Assembly (NCBI GenBank): GCA_036244855.1
Contig: BQKZ01000274.1
Location: forward strand, 36,869-76,695
Reading direction: 5' to 3'
Source of the DNA: Temnopleurus reevesii
Lineage: Eukaryota; Echinodermata; Echinoidea; Temnopleuroida; Temnopleuridae
Length of the DNA stretch: 39,827 nucleotides
The translations under genes were made by a program, and so were the position numbers. The notes under the pieces were generated by a model, which saw only the letters and a list, made by a program, of their open reading frames with translations, was not told the DNA's origin and did not search any database. Shown here piece after piece: positions 1 to 12,200 of this stretch (the stretch's first letter is position 1; every line of letters starts with the position of its first letter).

Positions 1-2150
1 ATTGCCAGATTGGTTTGCATCTCCTACCACACAGTTTATAAAGCTCTGCTCTACTTGTGGACCATGCCATTTGCTCTGTTCACAGCACTCTCTTTAGTAT
101 GCTTGTAATGTCTAACACATTAGAAACACTGCTACCATAATTTTTAAATAAAGGGCATCGAGAAATTATTTTAAATAGACACATTAAATGAGGTGGATAC
201 CAGCATTATGTGAGCACATTTTTATCCATTCTGTGGGAGTAAATGAAAAGCTAGGTAAAGGTCTCTTGTATAGCACAAGTATCAGTTCAACTTCAGAACA
301 CAAAAAGCAATGCTATCATGTTATAGGGTTATATCTAATTTGATTATTCTATGCACCTTCTTAACCCATTTACAACTTGAAGCAGGTTGTTCCTGCACAA
401 TGTCTATGGGAATGAGTCAAATCATTATCTACTGTTTTGAGAAAAAACTAAGATGTTAAACTTTTTAAATTTATTATGTTTTCTGTGTAATTTTGTGTTA
501 TGTATCATGGTTTATTCTGTATTTGTACTTTCGCAGGGCTCTCTTGCAAAGCAAGCCATATAGTTTGAACTAGTCTACCCTGTCTTGAATAAAAGAATTA
601 ATAATTTTCTCATAACCATGTTGAACCATGTTATGCTCTTGATACATTATTCCTGCCCAAATTCAATTTGTGCTTAAAATAAATTCAAGTTAATAATACT
701 ATTATTACTATCCCCTGGTGACATGTAGGCTACTCTATTTGGCATTCTAGTATATCATTCAAACATTTCCTCCACAAGGCTTTATTTCAATTAGAGCAAA
801 TTTGAGACGTATCTGATCAGTATGTATGAAACAGCATCAGACTGTAAGATTGACTTGTGCAATCTCACTTTGTCTCATTTGCTGATCAATTTAGCAATTT
901 CAATGCTTTAGTACCAATCCATATATCAATTAGAAGGGCTTTTGATGAAGCGCTTCATTGACATTATCATAGACCAATGTTCATTTTGGATATGATACAA
1001 ACTCCAAACAGGAGCTTGGTTGCGCATGCACGGGCACAGCGCGGCGGTGGCAAGTAAACAGATAGACCATGCTACTCTACAGGCATACTTCCATGTATGC
1101 TAGACAGAATTTTTGTGTACGTGCACGAAAATCAGGTAAAAATGAAGGAAAAATCAAATGCTTTGCTAGTCAATGCGACTATAGCGAGTGTGAAATTGTT
1201 ATTGACTGAGTAAGACTCAGTGAAGAACTTACGAACCCTGTTTTCATCGAGAGATGAGAATTTACTCCTTGAAATGTTAAAATCAGGTAGGAAAGGAGAT
1301 ATGGGGGCAATGATAGAACAAGAGATAGAAAAGAGGCTGAAATAATGTATGCTGCATGAGAAAGCCTGAAAGAGGAACAGACTTAGAGGAAGTATCTTAG
1401 ATGTAGCGCAATCATGGCTCCTTGTAGACAGAGAGCATGACAATGATTTCATATCAGTCAACTCAAATATACTCCACACGTTTCAAAGGAAGTGATTCAA
1501 ACAATCTTTGGTAATATTAATATCATCCTACGAGATTTCTAGAAATGACGTTGTCAACCTGGTAATCTTTCTTTATGAAATTAATAACTAGCTTATTAGG
1601 GTCCATATGAAAGACCCATATGGATCAATGTCACATTTTAATTGAGGAATCACCACCATTTTTTCTGGAATGCTTGCAGAATTCATGTTGCTATATCATA
1701 ATTAACTGATTGTCTACATATCCTGAGAAAGAGGAAAATGTGAAATGTAGTGTACAAATTGAAGGGGGAGCTCACTATGATGCCATCACACTTGGCATGT
1801 TGCTAATTCAAGGATGCCCGTTAGTGGCGGAAATGAAAACTTTGAAAATTCTTAACTTTGGAATGGTTTATCCAATTTGGTCAAATTTTCACTGTTCTTT
1901 CATCTTAGTTTTCTTCATTTACTGATAGCAAATTAATGTTTGAAGAAGTTCCCCTTTTAGCCCCAAAACACAAATTTTTGTTTGCCCTTTGACCAACCCT
2001 CTGAAAAAAACACCCCTGAACTTTTTCAATTAAAAAAAATGACTGTATTTTAAATATCACAGTAAACCTGTAAATAAACATTTAAAACAAGAGAAACGCC
2101 ACATGCAATTTGTAAATTGTAGCGATATGACTTTTAACATATTTCAATCA
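1..2150. other. gene-free stretch (tensin intron)
   Basis: AT-rich, with stops in all frames. I see no convincing exon. A short GC-rich patch at about 1020-1050 stands out from its surroundings but has no recognisable motif. ORFs near 1132-1479 and 1710-1925 have no recognisable domain. Confidence 0.5.
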
Positions 2151-2154
2151 AGAT

Positions 2155-2930
2155 GATTCAAGTTTGATGAAACTACAGCAAAGCATTTTGAAATAAGACC
2201 CAAAATTAAGTTTTCAGGTTAAGATTTTGGAAAGTTGACCACAGATGACTTTTGACCTCGATCATGACCTGACAATTGCACTGCACTATTTGGGTTACCC
2301 AATGGACTTTTTGTGCAAGTTTGATGAAAATCGGGCAAGGGGTTTTGAAATGAGAGCCAAGGTTAAGATTTCTGAAATTTGACCTCAGATGACCTTTGAC
2401 CTCAATCATGAGCTGAAAATTGCACTGCACTATTTGGGCTGCCCAATGGAGCTATTGTGCAAGTTTGATGAAAATCGGGCAAGGGTTTTTGAAATAAGAG
2501 CCAAAGTTAAATTTTCAAGTGAAGATTTCGGAAATTTGACCTCGATCATGAGCTGAAAATTGCACTGCACTATTTGGGCTACCCAATGGAGCTATTGTGC
2601 AAGTTTGATGAAAATCGGGCAAGGGTTTTTTTAATAAGAGCCAAGGTTAAGTATTCAGATTAAGATTTCAGAAATTTGACCTCAGATGACCTTTGACCTC
2701 GATCATGACCTGATAGTTGCTCTGCACTATTAGGGTTGCCCAATGGATCTATTGTGCAAGTTTGATGAAAATCGGGCAAGGGGTTTTGAAATGAGAGCCA
2801 AGGTTAAGATTTCGGAAATTTGACCTCAATCATGAGCTGAAAATTGCACTGCACTATTTGGGCTGCCCAATGGAGCTATTGTCCAAGTTTGATGAAAATC
2901 GGGTAAGGGTATTTTTATTTAGAGCATATT
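2155..2930. repeat. tandem array of a ~125-157 bp repeat carrying DR1-like motifs
   Basis: The phrase AAGTTTGATGAAAATCGGGC or a close variant recurs at about 2160, 2317, 2461, 2601, 2758 and 2885, giving six degenerate units. Each unit also carries variants of GCACTGCACTATTTGGG, CCAATGGA-x-CTATTGTGCAAG and GACCTCGATCATGA. Two units contain a perfect TGACCTTTGACCT (2390-2402 and 2687-2699). Unit length varies because some units lack a block. The array reads like the internal part of a dispersed transposon. Confidence 0.85.
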
Positions 2931-2938
2931 CTAAATTA

Positions 2939-3013
2939 TTGACGCCGCCGCCGCCATCGGAAAAAGCGGCGCCTACGTCTCGATTCTGCTACGCAGGCGA
3001 GACAATAAAACCT
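2939..3013. repeat. GC-rich repeat end with hairpin
   Basis: Directly after the tandem array comes a GC-rich stretch with CGCCGCCGCC, AAAGCGGCGCC, and an inverted pair GTCTCG...CGAGAC around TTCTGCTACGCAGG. It resembles the terminal hairpin of a dispersed element and probably marks the end of the same repeat as the array. The element class is not determined; a Helitron-like 3' hairpin is one possibility. Confidence 0.5.
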
Positions 3014-3154
3014 GAAAAGCAATTTTCAGATATTTTGGGTTTTTTCCCTCAATCCTAATGTATAATTTTCTACATTAAAAATAAAAAGTAAAACAAAATT
3101 CAAACCTAATATCTTGATACCAAAAGCATTTTAAGTAAGTTTGAATGGTCTTAC

Positions 3155-3280
3155 CTTTTCTTGGTGTTGTATTAGCCGGTATCTGAGCCACTTTCAGTGC
3201 TAACCCAAATGCGCCTGGGAAAGAGTTGCTGTCCCGAACAATGAAACTTCCTGGCGATTTATCCTTCAAAATGTTGATTG
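3155..3280 (-). CDS. tns: tensin exon, SH2 domain phosphotyrosine-binding core
   Basis: The acceptor is TATTCGTTCTAG before 3280 and the donor is AAAAG|GTAAGA at 3155/3154. The exon is 126 nt with two bases in and one base out. It encodes INILKDKSPGSFIVRDS, then NSFPGAFGLALKVAQ and IPANTTPRK. FIVRDS corresponds to the FLVRES motif, and its arginine is the residue that binds phosphotyrosine in SH2 domains. The G-A-F-G-L-A-L-K-V strand is typical of tensins, so the binding arginine is intact. The remaining SH2 exons and the PTB exons should continue below 3155. I searched the first 3 kb for a continuing exon and did not find a convincing one, so they probably lie outside the window. Confidence 0.9.
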
Positions 3281-3599
3281 CTAGAACGAATACATAAAAG
3301 CATAATGATGATTAATTTGTAGATATTTTAAAGCAATAATGAGAACAAAAATAATGCTTATTACATAATGCTAGTATCTTATTACGCACAATCACAGATT
3401 CATTATCACTTTCACAACCAACATTTCTTTAAAGAAAAAGCGTTCCAATGTTGACTTTAATAGGCAAGCTTGATTCTTCACTGAGTCTACTTGCTCAATA
3501 GGTATTGCTTCTACATTTCTCTTATGTATGTGATAGCTTGCTATGAGTATGGATCTATGTGTAGACTATTAATGAATACAAAATGTAATTATAGGCAGT

Positions 3600-3893
3600 G
3601 TTGCTATAATGTATTGAAAGCTTAAAACCGGAAAGCTTAAAAACTTTCAATGGGAGGGTCGTAGGTTTGAATCCTACCCATGGCGTCTATTTCCTTCAGC
3701 AAGAAATTTATCCACATTGTGCTGCACTCAACCCAGGTGAGGTGAATGGGTACCGGTAGGAAGAAATTAGTTTAATGCAGTGAGTGCCGAATGGTATCCA
3801 TGCTATAGCCGGGTAATAATGCACAGAGCGCTTAGAAACACTACGTATTAAGCGCTATATAAATGTTATGTATTATCATTATTATTATATGAC
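3600..3893 (+). mobile_element. tRNA-derived SINE, copy 1
   Basis: GGTTTGAATCC at 3664-3674 is one base from the Pol III B box. It is followed by a core with ATTGTGCTGCACTCAACCC and AGGTGAGGTGAATGGGTACC. The element ends AGCGCTATATAAATG and a TATTATCATTATTATTAT tail. The same core and the same tail order occur at 13108-13345 in the same orientation, which is what defines the family. No clear A box or target-site duplication was found. It is probably an old, inactive copy. Confidence 0.8.
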
Positions 3894-5104
3894 ACAAGAA
3901 TTCCCCAAAACGATTAATACATTTAACGCAATTTGCATTTTTATCAAGTGCATGAAAACTTGCAATGCCACTGTGTAAGAAGTGATTCTTTTAAACTCAA
4001 GCATTCAATGCAGGGGGAAGGAATATATTTGACAATTGTCTCCCTCCACTTGTCTGCATTCAACCATCATTGGAAGCATAAAACAATATTCTATAACAAT
4101 CATCACATAGTAAAATTTTATGCAGCTGTATATGACCTTCTTGATATCATCATAAGTAAATATCTCATTTACTATCCCCAAAAGTAAAATAATCACCACA
4201 TGGATTTAAGCTAGCAGAGTAATTTTGGTCTTCTTGCCTAAGCCAGCCACTGAGTACATCTACATGTACATCACTGTGAGCAGGAGGTACAAAGGACTAG
4301 GACAAAGTGAACAACTTCATTCAAGCATTTACAATAGCTTCATAATAACAAAAGAAAGTCCCATATGTGACTTTTGTTCGACTTTTTTCCACAGAACGAG
4401 AAGGATGGAAATATCTTGAATGTCCATCTAGCTATTATAAATGCTTTAATGGGAGTTATTTACTTCGTCCCAGGCCTTTGTCCCTTCTGCGCAAAGTGCG
4501 TATTTGTCATAGAGAGGCAAATGTGTGGTTGACGGTTTAATGATCATCAATAATTTAATTGGTTGTATCTTTACATACACAGGATCAATGAACTTGTAAC
4601 GCATGTTAAAGGCAAAGATTTTCAGCTGAGTATGGAACTGGCTAAGGGAGCTAATCTTGATTTCAATCCTAAGCCATGTTTAATAGTCGTTGACCCGTTT
4701 ACACTGCCTGACCAAACCTGGTCGGCCTTTTTTTGGTACTCAATACCCCAATCCTGTGCATTTTAATACATAAAAAATATATATGCCGGATTATTGATGT
4801 AAAAAAGCACAATCAGGATTGACATAACACCCCTCTGGAATTACAATTAAGGCATGATTGTGAGTCATCAGTATTGTGGGCCCACATTTGGACCAGTGCA
4901 CATTTACACTGACCAGAATCTGCAAAGAGATCCATAAATAATATTCTGTTTCACTGAAAATGGATTTAGTGGATAAGTAATAAAGGAAATCACATATATA
5001 ACCCCTATTCTAGAAGAACTTTTCATTGCATTGGTTGCTTGTAACAGAATGTATACAATTATCCACCCATGGATTTCCTCCTTTATATTTACATCATGCT
5101 CGCA
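3894..5104. other. gene-free stretch (tensin intron)
   Basis: AT-rich intron sequence with only short ORFs and no splice-site-bounded open frame that I can support. Confidence 0.5.
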
Positions 5105-5105
5105 C

Positions 5106-5192
5106 GGGGGGAAGGGGGGGGGGCACCAAAGTTGAGGTATAGACCTTTTTTGGTTTCTCTGCCCAGCTCAGCCCCCCCCCCCCCCCCCCCCC
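5106..5192. repeat. G-runs followed by a 21-base C-run
   Basis: G6 at 5106-5111 and G10 at 5114-5123 are followed about 50 bases later by C21 at 5172-5192. The two could pair into a G:C hairpin or form quadruplex and i-motif structures. Homopolymer length is often misread, so the exact counts are uncertain. Confidence 0.8.
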
Positions 5193-5484
5193 ATGCTAAC
5201 AAACAAGCCCCTTGGTCTCAAAATCCTAGGTGTGCACATGTACATAAACTCATTTCAGATTGTGTTCCTTCTAGGAATCGCAGATTCTTGGTTAGCGGAA
5301 TGCTAACTCCTCATAGAGTAACATATGTTCTTTGGGAGAAAAGGCTTTTGTTCTCAATGTTCCTTTTTCAGCAATGGGCCTGAAATATTCTGCACATGTT
5401 ATAATGCTATATAAGTGATTGTATTGCAAATAACTGTTCATTGATTGTTTGACTGAGTTGAAACATCATCACTTGTTCTCTTAC

Positions 5485-5562
5485 CGTCATCCCTTGAAAT
5501 GCTTGGCTTGTACCACCATGCTGACAAATCCTTCACAAAACGAACATGCTCTACACTGGGAT
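5485..5562 (-). CDS. tns: tensin exon, start of SH2 domain
   Basis: This small 78 nt exon has a strong acceptor, TTATCCCTCTCTCAG, before 5562 and the donor G|GTAAGAG at 5485/5484. The first two bases complete an aspartate codon. Twenty-five codons follow, PSVEHVRFVKD then LSAWWYKPSISRDD, and one G remains. The WYKP-x-ISR-(D/E) motif is the hallmark of the start of the tensin SH2 domain: the tryptophan begins the first beta strand, and SRDDA leads into the first helix. It joins the next exon as GCA (alanine), giving SRDDAINILKDK. The exon is too short to appear as an ATG-bounded ORF. Confidence 0.88.
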
Positions 5563-5658
5563 CTGAGAGAGGGATAAAAAGTAATGTTGTGGTTATGTTC
5601 CTATTCCAGTGTCATTTATCAGTCCTCCACCTCATTATCATCATCATCATCATCTTTG

Positions 5659-5997
5659 ACCCCGTTTACACCGACTTTTAGGCCAGCCCGAGGCCGGCCT
5701 CGGGCCGGCCTAGTTTTTGGTGTAAACGCTCGCTGGCCCAATTGCTGTACCAAATGCGGGCCCGCTCACGATTGTGATGTCATATCTCATTGTTTTGAGA
5801 GTTTTGCCTGCGTAGTTTGGAGTCACCTCGCATCATCTGAATTCAAGTTTACATGCAGAGCGCCGCTAACGTCCAAATACTGAGCAAGTTAGGCCGGCCT
5901 AAAAGTTTTTAAAAGACAGGTAGCCTAGCGGGACCCGGTACCGCAATTTGGCCGGCCCTGGGCCGGCCTAAATTTGGGCCGACGGTGTAAATGGGGT
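5659..5997. mobile_element. GC-rich MITE with 15 bp terminal inverted repeats
   Basis: Left end ACCCCGTTTACACCG (5659-5673) matches the inverse of the right end CGGTGTAAATGGGGT (5983-5997) with one mismatch. Just inside both ends are repeated GGCCGGCC blocks, three or more per side in inverted arrangement. The element is about 339 bp and has no coding capacity. A target-site duplication is not clear, so the superfamily is undetermined. It lies just upstream, in transcript order, of the 78 nt SH2 exon. Confidence 0.8.
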
Positions 5998-6019
5998 TTT
6001 AGTTATTAACAACATTAAA

Positions 6020-6124
6020 TATGACAAACCTCTCTGACTTTGTCTCCGTGACCCTTATCAATGAATCTTATATATGACAAACCTCTATGACTTTGTGTCC
6101 GTGACCCTTATCAATGAATCTTAT
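6020..6124. repeat. 53 bp tandem duplication
   Basis: TATGACAAACCTCT and the following bases through TTATCAATGAATCTTA occur twice, at 6020 and 6073, with only two or three differences. The duplication looks recent and noncoding. Confidence 0.9.
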
Positions 6125-6125
6125 G

Positions 6126-7443
6126 CCCCCAAATTGTTTGCTTTAATTCCATCAAATGACCCTCTGAAATATCCCTAACCTGACATTTCAGAGCTTTTTT
6201 TCTGTCCACATGACTAATTCATAATTATATGAAATGGATATCACAGTTACTTATGATGGGTTATTGTTCTTTCTTGCCCCCTCCACATTTATTTGGGATT
6301 TGTAAGGTCCTGGTTAGAGGCTACTATTTCATATAAAATGCAGTTGAAACTGAAAGGAATAAAAACTTCTTGCCATTGATCGACAATATTATTATTATTA
6401 TTCCAATTGCATTCTCGGGCAACCAAATACTGTCTTTCTTTGCCTTCATCTTCATTAATTGAATGAAGAAATCTCCACAAAATTAATTTCTGGGTTGTAG
6501 TAATGTGTAGATAAAACCATCTAGCACAATAATCGACCATCCAGACCTACACAAATGCCAACCTAATATATCATCCAAAATAATTCCATTACTCCAATTA
6601 CTTCTGCATTAACATCTCCGAATTCATGACAGTTTTTTGAGCGATTTTCTCTTCACAAATGATCTCCTGAAACCGAAGCGTGGAGATTGGCAATGATTGT
6701 CGTTGGAGATAATATTGGACACAATAAATCTTTCCCAGTTGGGGTACAATGATCGCAAAGTGAAAAGGAGATGAAATATAAATGTGAGGAAGCTAAAATT
6801 GAATTTTTACTACTTATCCATCAAACTATTTGTTGCTTAAAAATGCATTCAACTTCAGAGCTTTGTTTTAGCTTTGATAAGAGTAGACCCTTTTACATCT
6901 TCATTTTCTTTAAATTTGATAAAATTCCTTTTTAAAAATCTCAGAAAGAAAGAGGAAGAAAATATTTCTTTGATGATCTTATATCATTTGGGATAATATT
7001 CTTAGTAGTTTTTGCTTTTCAATCGACGAGAATAAAGGTGTGCTTTTTGTTTTACATGAGTTGTTTACATGAGTTTTACAACATTGTGTTTTTCACTTTA
7101 AATGAGTTGGGATGATATTCTTGAGGGATTTTTGCTGTGAAGTTGCAATATATCACAAATTAACTGCAAATCAGTTGTAAATTGTAACATAAATTTTCAT
7201 TTGAGCATGGTATGCACTTTTAAGAAGGCACCCATGATTTGATTGGCACATTTCGATCAACTGTAACTTGCAATCAATTGCAACTTTTGAACAACAACCT
7301 CTAAGTATTTTGTGCTTTTTCATTTGATATCACTTGGATGATGTTCTCAGTATTTTGTGATCTTAGACAAAAGATGATATTCTGAATTAGTATTTTGTGA
7401 TTTTTGCTTTCCATGAGTTAGATACCACTTCTCAGCATTTTTG
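6126..7443. other. gene-free stretch (tensin intron)
   Basis: Very AT-rich, with a short ATT microsatellite near 6388-6402. Nothing else recognisable. Confidence 0.5.
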
Positions 7444-7804
7444 GGCTGTGTTTATATGGCAATTGTGTTTTGAAACCCAAACATGAAATCTGTTTCAAAA
7501 TGCAATCATAAAACACGGTCATGTTCATACAACCTACTTTCTATCGTGATTCTGGCCCTTATGAAGGTGTTCCACTGCGCAACTTTAATGCACACTTTCT
7601 GCAAGAATATCCTTTTTTTCTCTATACCATAATGTTATTCATTGTTATCAGTCTTTCCTTAATCTTTTTCAGCCTATCCTAATGTTTTTCATTGTTTCTG
7701 ATTATTTTTCCTTCATATTCTCTCCATACTTATGTTACATATTGTTATCCACATTTCCACATTATTTGCCTGTCTATCACAAAGGTAGAATACTTCTTTT
7801 GCGG

Positions 7805-7934
7805 CCTAAAATTTGACTTTCCAAGATTGTTGTGTTATGTTGAAGAGTACTAAATGTTAGAACTTATCACCTAAAATTTGACTTTCCAAGATTGTTGTGT
7901 TATGTTGAAGAGTACTAAATGTTAGAACTTATCA
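7805..7934. repeat. 65 bp perfect tandem duplication
   Basis: The segment starting CCTAAAATTTGACTTTCCAA at 7805 repeats at 7870 with period 65 and no visible difference, so the duplication is recent. It lies inside the inverted-repeat element. Confidence 0.93.
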
Positions 7935-8339
7935 CCAATCAATTAAGCACAAAGATTGGTCATGATAGGCGCATTTATAGTTATTATGCCAATAATTCTT
8001 CTATTCGGGCCTCGAACTAATGGACTGTGCGTTCAAAATTCAAAACAGCCGTTAACCCCTCGTTGACCAATAGCGCAAGAGTCTCTCTCAGTGCGTATTC
8101 CACATGGTGTGGCAGTGTATTGAAGTGCGCACTGTATGTGCTCTTATGTTTTGTGTGTGAGTGTGTGGTACCGTAATAAGCTAGGAGTATCGCAATACCG
8201 TTGGTGTCAAGATGAATTATGATAGAAAAGATTTTTATTTGAATTAAATATTCTGGACTACATTCGACCAAAATACTTATTATTTTGGCATATCTGAGAT
8301 ACACAACAAGTTGTAAGCATAACCGTAATGTGTGCAAAT

Positions 8340-9050
8340 GTAGTTTTTTACCTTTAATATTGTTATCTATTATTTCCTCATATTTTCCCTTTTGTTTTCC
8401 TATCCTTATGCTGTTCATTGCTTTCCACTTATTTTCCTTCTTTTTTCTCAATCCTTATGTTATTTATTGTTTCCTGCTTATTTATCCTTCTTTTCTCTTT
8501 CTATCCTTTGGTTATTTGTCATTTTCAGTTTATTTTCCATTCTTTCTCTCTCTATTCTTATGTTATTTATTGCTAGCTACATTTTCAAATTCATTTCATG
8601 TCTATCCTAATCTTATTTATTGTTTTCCGCTTATCTATCCTTCTTTATCCTTATGTTATTCATTATAATCCCTCTATCCAAATTCTTTTTCACATTATCC
8701 TAATGCTATATATTGTTTTCCATTTATATATTCTTCCTTTTCTCTATATCCTATTGTAACTAATTGTTTTCCACTTAATTACCCCTTCTTTTCTCTCTAC
8801 CCTTATTCTATTAATCATTATCTATCTATTAACATTATTATATTCTGTCTATCCCAATGCTATTAATTGCTTTTAACCTATTTATTCTTCCTTTTCTCTC
8901 CATCTTTAAATCATTAAATGTCATTCATCTTTCCACAATGTTTTTTCTGTCTATCCCAATGTTATTTATTGTCTTCCACTTATTTCTCCTCTTTCTCTCT
9001 TTCATTATGTCATTTATTATCTCTATAATATTCTACTATTTAGTGAAACA
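8340..9050. repeat. degenerate pyrimidine-rich minisatellite
   Basis: Units of roughly 60-75 bases contain variants of TATCC(T/C)(T/A)ATG, TTATTTATTG, TTTTCCACTTATTTATCC and CTTCTTTTCTCTCT. The strand asymmetry creates long meaningless ORFs of leucine, phenylalanine, serine and isoleucine on the plus strand. Confidence 0.8.
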
Positions 9051-9221
9051 GATGTATCTATATGACACCTATGATTCTGCTAGGTTTCAAAACTCATCTT
9101 TTTCTGTGTTTCATGATTGAATTTTGAAACGTGTTTATATTTGATGACCGTATAAACGCAACCGTATTTCTGAACTAAACACGTTTCAAAACTCAATCAT
9201 TGTGCCGTATAAACACGGCAT

Positions 9222-12200
9222 TAGTGGAAGTTGTGTGGGTCACTGTGTCAATACAATCAATCTCTCATTTATCACAACCCAACCAAATCATATTAAAGGG
9301 GTAAGTCAATATTGACCAAGTTCAGAGAGTAATTGACAATTCCAGAAAGCATTATATCAGTCAAATCATACCAGTGTTTGGGCAAGACCTTTAAAACCAA
9401 CTATATTTTATGATTGAACCAATATTAATACACGTAAATATATATGTTCATTTCCACCAATTGATAAATGCACACAAACACTGAATACAGGTGTGTACAC
9501 TAATGTTGGAAGCATTTTTCTTTTTGGTTCTGTGAAACTCCCATTCATGTAATAATCTGTCAAACTTTGTAGTGTATCACGACAATAAGGTACAGTGTTC
9601 TGCTATTACTCCACCTAGAAAGAGTTAATTAAACTCAAATTTTCCTAAAAGAGTTTACACAAGATCAAATTAGGTCCACTTAACATATATGATGTCTTAA
9701 TATTCAGAAAATATGAATTTTAGATTTCAGAACTAGGTCATAATGAAACACATATTCTTGTTTTATTTATTCTATTTGTTCATTTGTAATTTACTTTTAA
9801 AGATAGGGTGTATTGTGCTAAATAACCATCCCCATGATTAAGTAACCACAAGTTTTCAGAAAGAATAAATATAAAATAACATAATTCTTCTAAGAATAAC
9901 ATGCCTAGGGTCAGATATTTTGTAACCAATATAAACAAAATATTAATTCAATACACTCTTAATGATAATGCACTTTGCACGTGGGTAAGAGTAAGAAATA
10001 AATAAAAATAACTATGAAAATGAAATCTAAAACTGAATTTGTTATGGTGATGAAAGAAATTTAATTCCCTATTGGCCTTTAAGCACTTAAAAACAAGCAA
10101 ATGCAAATTATTGAAATGTAATATAGACATACAATGTTGGGAAAAGATGACTCAATCAAAGAACAAATTATTGATTCTATATATGAAAAGTCTAACTTGC
10201 TGTGAAAATGAAATAAAAATGTACAGTGTTCTGTGTTATAACCTTTACGTATGACAAGGAGGTGTATTTAGGATACAGACATCACTTGGCAGGCTTTTCT
10301 TAGATAAGGATAAGATTACTGAAGGATTAAAGAGCTTTTCATGGGAGAGGAAAACAGGGTTAGAAGGGGGATCAGATGAGCGAACTTTCATGTGAATTGG
10401 ACCACCCTAATTGCTCTACTGTATTTCACGTACACCCAAACCACAAAAAAATAAAAAACAAATTCAAGCTGGGAAAGATGACTCACACCATGTCACTGAA
10501 ATGGTAGCAGAAAAGACATGGTTATATTATTAGGATAACAGAGAGGACTTACAAGAAGAGACTATCCCAAAATAACAGGTGTTCAACAGGAACAAAAAAT
10601 CAGATGGATAGACCTAGATTTTTTCTTAAAAAGTCAAACAACTAAAGTTACAAATGCTTAAATATTTAGAAGATTGGCAACTGATGATGCCACAGGGGCA
10701 CGATTGGCCGTTTATTACATGTATATTCATATCAATGATTCAATATATTACTTTTTTCTCCAAAATTTACTTTACAATATCTTCATGATAGATAAGAAGA
10801 TCCCCTATTTGCATTTTTACAACTACACAATTTTTTTTATCTCTCTGTAGAAATTATGAATTTTGCACCATTGATATAAACAAAATGATGGTCAGAAGTA
10901 CACCCATGATGTCATCAAAATGGCAACGTGTCTTAAAGTTTTCACGTATGAGCCAATTTTTTTTTCAAGGCAGTAAATATTCATACCTTTTTGAAGTTAC
11001 TTATTCGATTTTCTTCAAACCTTTTTCTATGTTTTGTGAGCAATTACTTGTGAGCAATCGTTAACTTATTTTTAGTAGTGTGGAATTCACTATGGTAATC
11101 TAGTGGTTTGAACAAGAAAAAAGGGAATTAAAGAAGTATTAAAGGATCAAGCATGACTCACATGTTCTATATGTATTTCTGGTCAAACAAAAATATGCAT
11201 CTAGTCTAGTTCTGATGCCCTTTATGCTCAGGATTTCTTAATTCATTGAATGGCAGAAGCCTGCTTATTTATTTTATTTAATGAAAGGAAAACACTTTAA
11301 ATTCATAGTGATTTCAATTACAAAAAGTATTCCCAATATACATTGCATATCTGGACAGTTGTTGCATAAATTATTTTATTAGTTGATAATTCATATTATG
11401 AAAGTACTATTATATGTATCTGGATTACGCACTTTCCTCTTTGTCCCCTTTATAGAAACTTGGGTACTTGTCATTCAAGAAAACTTCGCATTGCGAAGGT
11501 CACATTTATAATTATTATCATTATCACTAAAATTATTACTATTATCATTACTCTCACTACTATTAATGGGCCTACGTATTTACTTTCAAACACCAAATAG
11601 GTGATAAGAGTTTCTTTTTGCCATTTCAATTAATACATGCAAACTGGATGTTCATAATGTCTAAGATTGTAAGGACTTTTGTTCGTAAGAGTCTGCGCCA
11701 GAAATTTTTGCTTAGACTTAATTAGCATAATTTAGTCACTTGTTATGATGTAGTTCATGTATTTCTCGACTCGTATCTAATTAAAACTTATCATTTTATG
11801 GCGTCAAAGTCCCGCAAAACAGGAGGATATAGAAATCAAATTTACCCATCCAAAATTACAAGTGACTCAGCAGACAAGGGAAGTTGGAAAATGCCCGAGA
11901 AAGGGTAACTGAAAAGGTAGGTGAGGAAAGGGTCGCCGAAATTGGAGAATTTTTTTTGATAGCTAAGCAGTAGAATAATATAATAATAATAATAATAACA
12001 GCAAGTGCATTCACTCCATACAAGAACATTAAAGGAAAAAAATATAAGCCTGACATTGTCTTGGATAATGAAAAATTTGATTTCAAATCTCATTCAATAT
12101 TAACAACTTCAACAGAGTACAAAAGGTGAATAAATTGCATGCATCTAACAAACAAAGAATTGTTTTTTATTTCGTTTTTATTCAAATTTATTTTTTTTCG

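Larger units (their letters stand above)
7444..9220. mobile_element. 1.8 kb inverted-repeat element with internal pyrimidine-rich minisatellite
   Basis: The left end reads GGCTGTGTTTATATGGC and then GTGTTTTGAAAC. The inverse of the right end reads TGCCGTGTTTATACGGC and then GAGTTTTGAAACG. These form degenerate terminal inverted repeats of roughly 35 bp. The end motif is itself near-palindromic (TGCCGT...ACGGCA). Inside are a 65 bp duplication (7805-7934) and a long degenerate array (8340-9050). No transposase is visible, so it is non-autonomous. The partial copy at 14030-14895 in the opposite orientation confirms that it is a repeat family. Confidence 0.7.

Noticed and set aside
1132..1479. 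115-codon minus-strand ORF containing SLDENRVR next to GTAAGT
   Set aside because: No acceptor in a matching phase, low-complexity serine/phenylalanine-rich translation, and no similarity to SH2 or PTB sequence.
1710..1925. Plus-strand ORF with IQGCPLVAE, superficially like the KGCP part of tensin SH2
   Set aside because: It is on the wrong strand relative to the tensin exons, and the surrounding residues do not match.
8017..8668. Long ORFs on both strands (144 and 127 codons)
   Set aside because: They fall inside the transposon and its pyrimidine minisatellite. The amino-acid content simply reflects T/C-rich repeats.
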